Source of the DNA: Planctomycetota bacterium
Lineage (GTDB): Bacteria; Planctomycetota; Planctomycetia; Planctomycetales; Planctomycetaceae
DNA length: 64,000 nt
Assembly: GCA_023417655.1 (NCBI GenBank)
Contig: JAEZFD010000065.1
Span: 1 to 64,000 of the forward strand
Reading direction: 5' to 3'
In this document: piece after piece, positions 43,480-52,775 of the stretch
Layout of the letters: the number at the start of each line of letters is the position of its first letter
Numbering within the stretch: position 1 is the first letter of the stretch
Made by a program: the position numbers and the translations under genes
The notes under the pieces: generated by a model
Seen by the model: the letters and a program-made list of their open reading frames with translations, nothing else
Databases searched by the model: none
Told to the model about the DNA's origin: nothing

Positions 43480-45342
43480 TCAGCGAAGTGGGGCAACACT
43501 GACCGGTTGCACAAGTTCCTTCCCGGCCTGATTTCTGGCCCAACCCAATCCGCCGTCATGGTTCTGCAACCTCCACCCATAACGGTCGCAATAGGCCTTC
43601 AATGACTGTTCATCCCGGAATCGGGCGAGCAGCACTTCTTCACGCCGATCAACCACGAGGACGGTAGGGACGAAGTCAAACTGCGTCGCATAGAGATCAC
43701 GGATACCGAGTTCGTCTGAGACGTAGCTCGCCACCGGAACCTGCGGAAAACCAATGCGGTCTCGTCCGTCCGTCCGAAGTTCCGGCAGATCACCTAGCCG
43801 CCAGGCTCCTCTCTGAAGCGCGATCACGTTCCCGACCGACAAACCGATCAGCAGGCAGATGGCAATGATTTCCCTGCCGCGAGCCAGAGCCGGCCTGCAA
43901 TCAAAGCTCTTGAGAAACCGAGGGCGTTCTCGAATCGGTAACGCGACCAGAAAGCAGACAAGCACGGGCACAATGTGAGCGGCAATGCGACTCATGGAAG
44001 TCGAAAGGTGCCAGTAGGGATGGTACGGAGTAATCAGATAGACGAAGTAGTACCCGAGCAACTGAATGCAGATGGCGAAGAAAACAGGAGAGCCGATGAC
44101 CGCCTTCCATTGACGGGTGACCAGCAGAACCGGCAGCAGCCACAGCGTGATTCCCCAGTCCTGAAAATTGAGGACCAGCTTCTTCAGATGCTCCCAGATC
44201 TGCTGGTGCCAGAAGACTTCGAAGGACTGACTGAGACGGTAGAGCAGGGTCGAGGAATCGATCATCACCCCCGGCTGCACGATCTCGCTGATCTCAAAGT
44301 TTCGCTTCGCTTCGACAAGGTCACTGGGCGGAGCCACCGTCATTTTGAACACCGCGATCGCCAGCAGAGGAAGGGCTAAACCTGCGAGAAAGCAGATCAG
44401 TCTTCTCACGGGAATGTTCCCTGCCTGCGGTTTTCGCGAAAGAAGGTCAAGCACCGCTGACGCTGTGACAGAGACCGTGAATCCGGCAATCCACAACAGT
44501 CCCTCGTTCTTGATCAACCCGGCAAATCCACAGACGAAACCGGCAATCACCAAGAGCGACAGCAGTCGCGATCTCGTGCCTCGTTCCCACCAGAACGCCG
44601 AAATCAGAATGGCGTCTGCGAGCAGGAAGTCGGCCAGCCGGGAGGCAGCCAGTTTCCAGATCAGCGGCGTTACAAGTAGCGCCGCGAGAGCGATTGAGAG
44701 ACGCACCGGTCTCTGGTGATCAGTCATGAGCCCCCAGCTCAGCACAATGCATACAAAACCGGGCCAGACAGGCAGCATCAACCAGCTGACCGCCCCCGGA
44801 GAGGCGACTCCATCCAGTTGCCATAACGCCGCGAGAGCCCAGCCGAGCAGGGGAGGATAGTCGGGATGCAGTAAGGCGAGATCATGCGAGAAGGTATTGC
44901 TCCATTCATCTCCGCCGAAGACGAAGAAGCGAGCTCGAATGACCCACGTGAATATCGAATCCCAGCTTCCCCAGGGTTCGAGCCGAACCGCTTCGGCCAT
45001 AACAAACGCTGAAATGATCAACGAAATCAGCAGACCGGATGCTGATGGCAATGTGATCCAGCGGGCGGAAGAATCCGATTCCACAGTGACCGGGCGCAAT
45101 TTCCCTGACCGTCGGCGGATCACAGTCACTAAGACGGCCAGCCAGAGCAGAGCGATCATTGGTCCGAGAGACCATGCCGGATGGATTCCGGAAAAAGTCT
45201 CCAGAGCTCCCGCCAGCGAGCACAGACTGATCCAGACGATCGGAAGAGTCCCGACGGCGGGCAGCCGCCATGAAACGGGAACCCGAGTGAGGACCAGCAG
45301 GATTCCTCCCAGATAGGCCGCCATCGTCAGAAACGCCGCCAT
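43480..45342 (-). CDS. multi-pass membrane protein, putative GT-C-type glycosyltransferase
   Basis: A 620-residue membrane protein with about 10-12 hydrophobic segments. An early loop contains WGSWDSIFTWVIRARFFVFGG, then HPDYPPLLGWALAALWQ, an arrangement reminiscent of polyprenyl-phosphate-sugar-dependent GT-C enzymes (PMT/ArnT-like), in which an acidic residue in the first external loop is catalytic. The C-terminal 100 residues (ELRTDGRDRIGFPQVP ... YCDRYGWRLQNHDGGLGW) are soluble. The exact donor and acceptor are unknown, and a hypothetical membrane protein would be the cautious label. It stands alone between two terminating units. Confidence 0.55.
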   Translation of the reverse strand: MAAFLTMAAYLGGILLVLTRVPVSWRLPAVGTLPIVWISLCSLAGALETFSGIHPAWSLGPMIALLWLAVLVTVIRRRSGKLRPVTVESDSSARWITLPSASGLLISLIISAFVMAEAVRLEPWGSWDSIFTWVIRARFFVFGGDEWSNTFSHDLALLHPDYPPLLGWALAALWQLDGVASPGAVSWLMLPVWPGFVCIVLSWGLMTDHQRPVRLSIALAALLVTPLIWKLAASRLADFLLADAILISAFWWERGTRSRLLSLLVIAGFVCGFAGLIKNEGLLWIAGFTVSVTASAVLDLLSRKPQAGNIPVRRLICFLAGLALPLLAIAVFKMTVAPPSDLVEAKRNFEISEIVQPGVMIDSSTLLYRLSQSFEVFWHQQIWEHLKKLVLNFQDWGITLWLLPVLLVTRQWKAVIGSPVFFAICIQLLGYYFVYLITPYHPYWHLSTSMSRIAAHIVPVLVCFLVALPIRERPRFLKSFDCRPALARGREIIAICLLIGLSVGNVIALQRGAWRLGDLPELRTDGRDRIGFPQVPVASYVSDELGIRDLYATQFDFVPTVLVVDRREEVLLARFRDEQSLKAYCDRYGWRLQNHDGGLGWARNQAGKELVQPVSVAPLR

Positions 45343-45371
45343 CGTCCCGCCCTGATAAGAATCGCAGTGAC

Positions 45372-45416
45372 ACTCAAAACAAAAGGAGGCCCCGTTCCAA
45401 CGAACAAGGCCTCCTT
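45372..45416 (-). terminator. rho-independent terminator of the aminotransferase gene
   Basis: On the minus strand AAGGAGGCC (45416-45408) pairs with GGCCTCCTT (45391-45383), with a 16-nt loop, followed by TTGTTTTGAG. It begins 32 nt after the stop of the gene at 45448-46683: a canonical intrinsic terminator. Confidence 0.8.
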
Positions 45417-45447
45417 CATATCAAATGTCTGGCGTCAAAACATCACA

Positions 45448-46683
45448 TCAGGATGCCTTAATGGCTTCGACTTTCGTGCAGCGTCCGATTTCGCGGACAG
45501 CCTGCCGCAGGCGCTGGCTGTTCTCGACGATGGCCAGTCGCAGGTAGCCTTCACCGTCTTCCCCGAAGCCACGCCCCGGACTGACGGCCACGCCCCCTTC
45601 TTCGAGGAGCTTCATCGAGAAGTCGATCGATCCCATGGACGCATACGGCTCAGGAATCTTCGCCCAGACGAACATGCCGGCCTTCGGCTTTTCGACTTCC
45701 CAGCCCAGTCGGCTGAGGCCGTCACACAGGACATCGCGACGGCCCTGATACTCCTCGCAGAGTTCGTCGATCATGCTGTCACAGTGCCGCATCGCGACGA
45801 TGGCAGCGATCTGGATCGCCTGAAAGATGCCGTAGTCATAGTACCCTTTGATGGTCGCCAGTGCGCGAACCATTTCCCGGTTCCCGCAGCAGAAACCGAT
45901 TCGCCAGCCGGCCATGCTGTAGCTCTTGCTCATGGTCGTCAGTTCGATGCCAACGTCGAGAGCGCCAGGCGTCGCGAGGAAACTCGGAGCCTTGTAGCCG
46001 TCATAGCAGATGTCGGCATAGGCGAAGTCGCTGATCACGAGAAAGCCATGCTTCTTCGCGAGCTTGACCAGCTCCACATAGAAGTCCGGCTCGATCACCG
46101 TCGATGACGGATTGTGCGGGAAGTTGACGATCACGACCTTCGGCTTCGGATACAGATGCTCGCAGGTGTAAGCAACGTTTCGCAGGAAGTCGGCCGGGTC
46201 GCGGACATCCAGAGCGATGACGTTCCCTGACGCCAGCACGACCGAATACATATGAATCGGGAACGTCGGTGACGGAACAATCGCCGTGTCGCCGGGTCCC
46301 ATCAGGGCCAGACACATGTGACTGAAGCCTTCTTTTGAACCGATACAGGCGATGACTTCATCGTCGTAGTTCAGCTTCGCGCCGTACCGGGTTTCATACC
46401 GTTTGGCGACTTCTTTGCGCAGGTTGCCGATGCCGTTGGCGACCGAGTAGCGGTGGTTCTTCGGATCCTTCAGGGCTTCCGCGAGCTTGTCCTGAATCAT
46501 CTGATGCGGCGGGTCGGTCGGGTTTCCCATCCCCAGATCGATCACATCGATCCCGGCCACACGCTTCTGATATTTGAGTTTATTGATCTTCCCGAACAGA
46601 TAAGGCGGGAGCCGTTTCAGACGGTCAGCGACTGGAACGAGAAATGGGTTGTCTGCAAACGGAACTTCGTTTTCACTGCGCAT
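45448..46683 (-). CDS. alaC: AlaC/LL-diaminopimelate-type class I aminotransferase
   Basis: A 411-residue fold-type I aminotransferase. The PLP Lys lies in TMSKSYSMAGWRIGFCCGN, and the other marks are IDLGMGNPTDPP, YSVANGIGNLRKEVAKRY, IVNFPHNPSSTVIE and ISDFAYADICYDGYKAPSFL. This pattern matches the AlaC (glutamate-pyruvate) group and is close to LL-diaminopimelate aminotransferases. I favour AlaC-type but cannot exclude a role in lysine synthesis. ATG 46683 is chosen because homology starts at PFADNPF; a frame to 46806 would add a Cys/Ser-rich leader of no known type. A strong terminator follows. Confidence 0.85.
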   Translation of the reverse strand: MRSENEVPFADNPFLVPVADRLKRLPPYLFGKINKLKYQKRVAGIDVIDLGMGNPTDPPHQMIQDKLAEALKDPKNHRYSVANGIGNLRKEVAKRYETRYGAKLNYDDEVIACIGSKEGFSHMCLALMGPGDTAIVPSPTFPIHMYSVVLASGNVIALDVRDPADFLRNVAYTCEHLYPKPKVVIVNFPHNPSSTVIEPDFYVELVKLAKKHGFLVISDFAYADICYDGYKAPSFLATPGALDVGIELTTMSKSYSMAGWRIGFCCGNREMVRALATIKGYYDYGIFQAIQIAAIVAMRHCDSMIDELCEEYQGRRDVLCDGLSRLGWEVEKPKAGMFVWAKIPEPYASMGSIDFSMKLLEEGGVAVSPGRGFGEDGEGYLRLAIVENSQRLRQAVREIGRCTKVEAIKAS

Positions 46684-46934
46684 TCTTGCACCAAGATGTA
46701 TTAAATGGGTGAACGATGCGCTTCTTTCCTCGCACGCGTTCCTGGGGGATTTTATCGACAATTCGGAACATTGACGAGATTCTGATACGCCCGATTTTTC
46801 AGACAACCCGACAAGAGGCTCGTGGGAAGCCAGAGCCGGCCACTCCGAAGAGGTTCGCAGCGGAACACTTCAGAGAGCCCAAGAACGTCGAATTCCGGCA
46901 TAAAGCCGGTCCGTCTCATCGGTTGCACTGACGT

Positions 46935-47255
46935 TCATTCAGGTTGTGTCTCCGCGTTCACCCAGTCGAAGAAGGCGGAATTTCCCTGCTGTGATTTCAA
47001 TGCAACGACGCATGGGCACTCATAGGGATGCAGCGACTTGATGCGCTCCGTCACGGTATCGATCAGCTCAGGTCGGGTTTTGAGAATCAGAACGGCCTCG
47101 GACTCCGTCTGGATCTCGTTCTGCCAGCGATAGACAGATGTCACCTGGTCCAGAATGTTTCCGCACGCGATCAGATGTTCTGATACCAAGGTCTTCGCCA
47201 GTGAGAGCGCCACCTCCCGGGTGGGCGCAGTCACGTACAGAATCGAAATTTCCAC
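46935..47255 (-). CDS. cutA: CutA1 divalent-cation tolerance family protein
   Basis: A 106-residue trimeric CutA1 protein: ILYVTAPTREVALSLAKTLVSEHLIACGNIL, SVYRWQNEIQTESEAVLILKT, then HPYECPCVVALKSQQGNSAFFDWV. In E. coli cutA affects copper tolerance, but the general role of the family is unsettled. The start is placed at GTG 47255, with AGGAG about 8 nt upstream and the usual CutA length; ATG forms further out (47276 frame) would add seven residues. It is a single gene with no metal-related neighbours. Confidence 0.9.
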   Translation of the reverse strand: MEISILYVTAPTREVALSLAKTLVSEHLIACGNILDQVTSVYRWQNEIQTESEAVLILKTRPELIDTVTERIKSLHPYECPCVVALKSQQGNSAFFDWVNAETQPE

Positions 47256-47407
47256 CGCTGGGCTCCTCATCGACACGCTGTCATTTCTTTGCTCATCGTA
47301 TCACTCCAGCATCGACCGACGCACTTGTGATCCCGAACTGAATTGCCGACAATTCAGCAAACTTCGATCTGTCCCAGCTACGGTTATTGACGCGCACAGG
47401 ACTCACG

Positions 47408-48793
47408 ATGACAGCAGCAACCCACATCCGACTCTCGCGCAGGCAGTGGCTCACCCGTGCGGCAGCTGCTGCCGGTTGCGCCCCCTTCATCAACGTCCGT
47501 CATGCCTTTGCGCAGAATCAGGGTCCGAATGAGCGAGTGCGCGTCGCGTTCATCGGCACGGGCAATCAGGGAATGCTGTTGCTCCGGAACGTCCTGAAGT
47601 TCGATCTGGCGGACGTCGTGGCCGTCTGTGACGTCAACGAAGGGAGCTTTGGCTACAAGGAAGAATCTCACTTCTACGGACGCGGACCCGCCCGCAAGCT
47701 GGTGAACGATCATTACTCCGGCACGCGGAAGAAAGGAGAGTGGACCGAGTGTCAGGCGTTCGCTGACTTCCGCAAGGTGCTGGACCTGAAGAACGTGGAT
47801 GCAGTTTTTGTGGTTGTGCCGGATCACTGGCATGCCGCTATGACACTGCTGGCCGCACAGGCCGGCAAGCACATCTATTGCGAGAAACCGGCCTCACTGC
47901 ATGTCGCCGAGGGTCGGGAGATGGTCAACGCTGTGCGGAAGCAAAAGATCATCTTCCAGACCGGATCACATGAACGTTCCAACCCTGTCAGCCAGTTCAT
48001 CTGTTCCGCGGCACGTTCCGGAAAGATTGGTGAAATCAAACGGGTGATCACCAAGGTCGGTTACAACAACAAGGTCGGCCCCGGCCCGGGGTGGAAGCCA
48101 GAACCGGTTCCTGCGACGTTCGACTATGAGTACTGGCTCGGTCCGGCACCGGATGCCCCTTATCACCACGACCGCTGCTTGTACCGGTTCCGCTTCAACT
48201 ATGACTACTCCGGCGGCCAGATCACCAATTTCGGGGCGCACAGTAACGACATGGCGCACTGGGGGCTGGGTCTGGACGAATCAGGGCCTGTCGAGGTGGA
48301 ATGCCTCGACGCGAAGTTCCTGCCTCAAGGAAGTCTGTTCAATACTGCGACCGAAACACGTTTCCGCTGTCGTTACGCCAATGGCGTCGAACTTCTGTGC
48401 GAGAGCGGCCCAGAAATGGTGCAGGTGAGATTCGAAGGGACCGACGGCTGGCTGCAGACTGGCTATAAAGGGACAACTGCGTCTGACCCGGAACTGCTCA
48501 AAGGGCTCCCCAAGAAGAACGGCGAGGACGGCATGGATCCTCACTCCCGCCACATCAAGGATTTCATTGAGTCGGTGAAAGCGGGACGGGATCCCCGTGG
48601 AAAGATCGAAATCGGTCACGCTTCCGCCACGTTGTGCCACCTGGCAAATGTCGCGATCCGACAGTTTCCCGAGTCCGGCCCCGGGCACCTGTTGAAATGG
48701 GATCCGCAGGCCGAACGATTTACAAACGATCCCTCCGCGAATTCAATGCTGGATGTCACATGGAGGGGAACATGGCAGAACCTCCGTTCCTGA
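47408..48793 (+). CDS. Tat-exported Gfo/Idh/MocA family oxidoreductase
   Basis: A 461-residue NAD(P)-dependent oxidoreductase. A twin-arginine signal (LSRRQWLTRAAAAAGCAPFI) precedes the Rossmann domain (VRVAFIGTGNQGMLLLRN, AVCDVNE). The family motif EKPASLHVAEGREMV carries the catalytic Lys, and the C-terminal domain contains FDYEYWLGPAPDAPYHHDRC and GGQITNFGAHSNDMAHWGLG. Such proteins are very common in planctomycetes and act on sugars or cyclitols; some members carry their cofactor out through Tat. The substrate is unknown. ATG 47408 is preferred over GTG 47387 since it places the Arg pair at the usual distance. Confidence 0.87.
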   Translation: MTAATHIRLSRRQWLTRAAAAAGCAPFINVRHAFAQNQGPNERVRVAFIGTGNQGMLLLRNVLKFDLADVVAVCDVNEGSFGYKEESHFYGRGPARKLVNDHYSGTRKKGEWTECQAFADFRKVLDLKNVDAVFVVVPDHWHAAMTLLAAQAGKHIYCEKPASLHVAEGREMVNAVRKQKIIFQTGSHERSNPVSQFICSAARSGKIGEIKRVITKVGYNNKVGPGPGWKPEPVPATFDYEYWLGPAPDAPYHHDRCLYRFRFNYDYSGGQITNFGAHSNDMAHWGLGLDESGPVEVECLDAKFLPQGSLFNTATETRFRCRYANGVELLCESGPEMVQVRFEGTDGWLQTGYKGTTASDPELLKGLPKKNGEDGMDPHSRHIKDFIESVKAGRDPRGKIEIGHASATLCHLANVAIRQFPESGPGHLLKWDPQAERFTNDPSANSMLDVTWRGTWQNLRS

Positions 48794-49034
48794 CTCGCTC
48801 AGGACGTCCGGTCGACCACCTGCATGACGACGAGACTCCCCCAGCGAAATGTCTGCGCAACTGACCGCCGAACCGCACCGGCACTTGGTTGACGGAAGAC
48901 GGAAGACTGGTAGTCTCCACGTGTTCGGAATTTCTTCGTGCGATCACCATTATTGAAACAATCGAGTAGGATGCCCGTCGGTACACTCACTGACAGCACC
49001 TCTGAATCTCCTGTTGTGAACTAAGGACGTAGGC

Positions 49035-49847
49035 ATGGCTGCACGGCTTTCGAAAGTTCTGTTCACGGGGTTAATGGCATGGGGTTGGGGACTGACCGCT
49101 CAGGCGGAAGTTCAGACCAAAGTGATCGACTACAATCATGATGGCCTTCCGATGAAAGGTTATCTCGCCTGGGATGATGCCATCACCGAACCGAGACCGG
49201 GTGTACTGCTCGTCCATGAATGGTGGGGACTGAATGATTATGCCAAGTCCCGGGCACGCCAACTCGCCTCGCTCGGTTATGTCGCTTTCGCTCTCGATAT
49301 GTATGGAGAAGGCCGCGTCACCGAACACCCAACACAAGCCGCGGAAATGAGTGGAACTGTCCGCTCCAACATTCAGAAGTGGAGAGATCGAGCCCTCGCC
49401 GGTCTGAATGTTCTGAAACAGCAGCCCGGTGTCGACAAGGAAAACCTGGCTGCGATCGGTTATTGCTTCGGCGGTTCAACCGTGCTGCACCTGGCCTATA
49501 TCGATTCCGGTCTCAAAGGAGTCGTCAGCTTCCACGGGGCACTGACACCGCCGCCAGCCGATGCTAAGGTCGGCCCCAAGGTGCTGATCTGTCAGGGGGG
49601 GGCCGATTCCTTCGTCCCGTCCGCAACTGTTGACGCCTTTGCGTTCGGAATGGATCAGGCAAAAGCAAACTATGTGATTGCCATCTTCAGCGGGGCGAAA
49701 CACGGCTTCACGAACCCGGATGCCGGACGATATGGAGTCGATGCGTTGGCATATGACGCCGCGGCTGACAAAATGTCATGGTCGATTATGCAGCTGATGT
49801 TCGACGACATCTTCCCGAAGAAAGCCGGGAAAAACTCGAAGAAGTAA
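49035..49847 (+). CDS. secreted dienelactone hydrolase family protein
   Basis: A 270-residue alpha/beta hydrolase of the DLH family. The signal peptide is 1-25 (GLTAQAEVQ). The triad is visible: nucleophile Cys in IGYCFGGSTVLHLAY, Asp in LICQGGADSFVP and His in GAKHGFTNPDAG. VLLVHEWWGLNDYAKSRARQLASLGYVAFALDMYG is the family's N-terminal signature. It probably hydrolyses an ester or lactone outside the cytoplasm; true dienelactone activity is not implied. A TTGACG / TAGTCT pair near 48891-48918 is a plausible promoter. Confidence 0.88.
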   Translation: MAARLSKVLFTGLMAWGWGLTAQAEVQTKVIDYNHDGLPMKGYLAWDDAITEPRPGVLLVHEWWGLNDYAKSRARQLASLGYVAFALDMYGEGRVTEHPTQAAEMSGTVRSNIQKWRDRALAGLNVLKQQPGVDKENLAAIGYCFGGSTVLHLAYIDSGLKGVVSFHGALTPPPADAKVGPKVLICQGGADSFVPSATVDAFAFGMDQAKANYVIAIFSGAKHGFTNPDAGRYGVDALAYDAAADKMSWSIMQLMFDDIFPKKAGKNSKK

Positions 49848-50049
49848 CTGAACGAAACGGTTCCTTGGAACTGAATGATGCGGGATATCGCCCCGTGAAT
49901 CGGGTCACAGGTGCAGCGGGCCTGCCGCACTTTTCGCTTTTGCGACCGTGGACTGAATTTCAATCGCGATCTCGAAAGGTCGAAATCAGTCGAAACGGAA
50001 ATCAGGTTGATCCGCCGAAGTTGCCCTTTCTCCCTGCAGGAACAAATCT

Positions 50050-51378
50050 GTGATCTTTGGATTCGGAAGCAACAAGAAGAAATCGGTCAAAGAAGAGTCT
50101 GACGAAGAACAGGAAGAAGAATTTGTCCTGTTTCAGGGAGCCGTCAATGGGAACAATCCTGACCTGACGGCCCACGGGCGTCTTGTTCAGGCCGGACTTT
50201 TGCCTGCCAAAAAGCTGATCAGCGACGCTCTCGCAGTTCGCGGGGAGATGATTCGACTGGAGCAAAAAGGGCAGGTCGCGATCTCAACGGTCATCATTGA
50301 CTCCGTCGCCGCTGCCCCGACGAAGATGCCTGCCCTGCAAGGTCAGGCCATTATCCAGATGCTCAAGCTTCTGGCCGGACTCGATATCAAATCGAAGGGC
50401 AAACCGCTCGCCGGGGGAATCAAGGCGGAGTACGACGGCAAGACGTACGAACTTCGCATTAACAGCCAGCCCTTGGAAGGGGGACTGGAGCGTCTGGTCG
50501 TTCGTGCTCTGGATCCGGCGATCAAACTCGAAAAGCCCCGCGACGTCGGCTTCAGTGAACCTCTGATCAATCGGGTTCGTGAGCTCTCTTCAAGCAGAAA
50601 TGGGCTGATTCTGGCGGCCGGTCCTCCATTCTCCGGGGTCACAACCCTGAAAATGGCGTTGATGAGATGCTCTGACGCCTACATGTACTCGATCTACTTC
50701 CTCGCGGATGTCGGTCGTGAGATTTCCTATGTGAAAATGTTCCCGGCCAACGAAGGGGACGACCTCGCAAGGACAATGCAGCGTGCCCGACGGGAAGACG
50801 CTGACATTCTGGTTCTCGATCCGATCGATAATCCAACCGATGCGAAGACCGCCCTGGAGTTCTCAAAAGAGTGCTCCATCGTCACCGACATGTATGCCAA
50901 GGATTCTCCCGAGGCAATTCTGCGACTCGTCAAAGCTGCAGGACCCCAGTTGGTCACCGATCAACTCAAGATGGTCGTCAGCCAGATGTTCATTCGAGCG
51001 CTGTGCAAAACCTGTCGGCGGGCTTACCGTCCGAATCCCGCGTTGCTCGGAAAAATTGGTCTCCCCCCGGAAACCCGGGTGTTGTACCGGCCGACCATCG
51101 CAGGCGTGACTCAGGCGGAAGAAAACGACAAGAACGCCGAAGAAGAAATTTGCAGCGACTGCAACGGAATTGGCTATAAGGGAAAAATTGCCCTGATTGA
51201 AGTGATCGAAATGACCGATGGCATCAAACAGGTCATTCTGAAAGGCGGAGACGTCAAAGCCATCCGTGCTCAGGCCCGGGCCGACAAACAGCAGTCATTC
51301 CATTCGGATGGTTTGCGGGTTGTGGTGGAAGGGAATACTTCCCTTGAGGAACTGCAGCGGGCGTTCCGGTCCACGTGA
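50050..51378 (+). CDS. GspE/PilB-like secretion ATPase with degenerate nucleotide site
   Basis: A 442-residue member of the type II secretion / type IV pilus ATPase family. The four-Cys zinc motif is intact (C319, C322, C368, C371: CKTC ... CSDC), followed by GIGYKGKIALIEVIEM, as in GspE. The P-loop is not: where GPTGSGKTT is expected the protein has GPPFSGVTT (191-199), lacking the Lys, and the Walker B region reads ADILVLDPIDNPTDAKTALEF (251-271) without the usual Glu-Ile-Arg-Asp. An acidic N-terminal leader (KKKSVKEESDEEQEEEF) precedes it. It may be a non-catalytic partner of a true ATPase. The start is GTG with AGGA upstream. No pilus genes adjoin. Confidence 0.75.
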   Translation: MIFGFGSNKKKSVKEESDEEQEEEFVLFQGAVNGNNPDLTAHGRLVQAGLLPAKKLISDALAVRGEMIRLEQKGQVAISTVIIDSVAAAPTKMPALQGQAIIQMLKLLAGLDIKSKGKPLAGGIKAEYDGKTYELRINSQPLEGGLERLVVRALDPAIKLEKPRDVGFSEPLINRVRELSSSRNGLILAAGPPFSGVTTLKMALMRCSDAYMYSIYFLADVGREISYVKMFPANEGDDLARTMQRARREDADILVLDPIDNPTDAKTALEFSKECSIVTDMYAKDSPEAILRLVKAAGPQLVTDQLKMVVSQMFIRALCKTCRRAYRPNPALLGKIGLPPETRVLYRPTIAGVTQAEENDKNAEEEICSDCNGIGYKGKIALIEVIEMTDGIKQVILKGGDVKAIRAQARADKQQSFHSDGLRVVVEGNTSLEELQRAFRST

Positions 51379-51631
51379 TTCCTGAAAGTGCAATCATCCA
51401 GCTCAACTTCCGTCCGGTCGACAGAATGCCGGTCGCGAGATGAGTCGAGGAACCGGCAGCTGCGGGACAGTCAAACTGAAACTCTCCCTGTTAAGCCACT
51501 TGTGTCCGCCCGGAACAGGATTCCAGCGGCTTCCCCTTTTCCAAATCGCAGGCATCCGTGAGAATAGGATGCAGGGTTTGCGCAAAGATCAATCGAACTC
51601 TCAGTTGCGCAGATTCCTGCGGAGGTGACAC

Positions 51632-52699
51632 TTGGAACTGGACCAATTAATTACAACGAGTGGCGAGTGGCTGCGGGGAACCGGCCCGGAATCTGACGTT
51701 GTCGTTTCCAGTCGCATTCGACTGGCGCGAAATGTTGCGGGATACCCGTTCCCTCCTCGTGCGGAAGAAAGTGTCCGCAACGAGATCAACTCCATTCTCC
51801 GTGAGCAGATCAGCAAACTGTCCGGAGTTCCGGCGCTGAGTTATGTCGCCGTCGATGATCTCGTCAAAGTGGACCGACAGTTTCTGGTCGAACGGCAGCT
51901 CATCAGCCGTGAACACGCGGAATCGCAGGGGCCTCGCGGAGCCTGCATCGGGCGGCAGGAAACTGTCAGCCTGATGATCAATGAGGAGGATCATCTACGG
52001 ATGCAGGTCCTCCGCAGTGGTTATGCGCTGGAAGACTGTTGGGCCGAGATCAACCGGATCGACGACGAACTCGAACAGCAGATGTCGTTCGCCTTTAACG
52101 ACGAATTCGGCTATCTGACCTCCTGTCCAACGAACGTCGGCACCGGGATGCGGGTCAGCGTGATGCTGCACCTCCCCGCGCTGGTGATGACCAAGGAGAT
52201 TCAGAAGGTCTTTCAGGCAATGCACAAGATGAGCCTGGCGGTGCGCGGACTGTACGGCGAAGGCAGCCAGGCCATGGGAGATTTCTATCAGATCTCCAAT
52301 CAGGTGACTCTCGGCCGATCAGAAGAGACAATCATTCAGAACGTAAAACGGGTCATTCCTGAAGTGCTCACCTACGAACGGAAAGCACGACAGGCCCTGA
52401 TCAAGGACGACCGCCAACGGTTGCATGATCAGGTCTCCCGGGCGATGGGAATTCTCAGCAGTGCCCGCCAGATCTCCACAGAAGAGACGATGGAACTCCT
52501 TTCCAGCGTCCGGATGGGAATCAATCTCGGACTGGTCGATGACATTGCCATCGCCACCGTCAATGAGTTGTGCATTCAAACGCAACCGGCCCACCTGCAG
52601 AAGATTCGCGGCGAGTCACTGGAGTCCTCCGAACGCAATGCAGTGCGAGCGACATTGCTGCGTGATCGGCTAACCGGGAAGCCCCCTTTGCAGAACTGA
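51632..52699 (+). CDS. mcsB: protein-arginine kinase McsB
   Basis: A 355-residue guanidino kinase that phosphorylates arginines in proteins and, in Firmicutes, marks them for ClpCP degradation. Family signatures are VVVSSRIRLARNVAGYPFP (25-43), NEEDHLRMQVL, FGYLTSCPTNVGTGMRVSVMLHLP, GLYGEGSQAMGDFYQISNQVTLG and an ATP-binding Arg set. The TTG start at 51632 is fixed by a perfect GGAGGTGA 3-5 nt upstream and by homology from the first residues. The usual partner McsA (zinc-finger/UVR protein) and clpC are not adjacent. It follows the GspE-like gene by 253 bp. Confidence 0.92.
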   Translation: MELDQLITTSGEWLRGTGPESDVVVSSRIRLARNVAGYPFPPRAEESVRNEINSILREQISKLSGVPALSYVAVDDLVKVDRQFLVERQLISREHAESQGPRGACIGRQETVSLMINEEDHLRMQVLRSGYALEDCWAEINRIDDELEQQMSFAFNDEFGYLTSCPTNVGTGMRVSVMLHLPALVMTKEIQKVFQAMHKMSLAVRGLYGEGSQAMGDFYQISNQVTLGRSEETIIQNVKRVIPEVLTYERKARQALIKDDRQRLHDQVSRAMGILSSARQISTEETMELLSSVRMGINLGLVDDIAIATVNELCIQTQPAHLQKIRGESLESSERNAVRATLLRDRLTGKPPLQN

Positions 52700-52775
52700 A
52701 CGAGCTGCTGTGCTGATCGCCGCTGACTGCCTTCGGTCTCAGCGACGTTCGGCACAGAGTCCCCCTCGTAGATAT

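Noticed and set aside
45367..46107. A 246-codon + strand frame opposite the aminotransferase gene
   Set aside because: It runs through the intrinsic terminator and the conserved PLP region of the real gene; there is no ribosome site and no homology.
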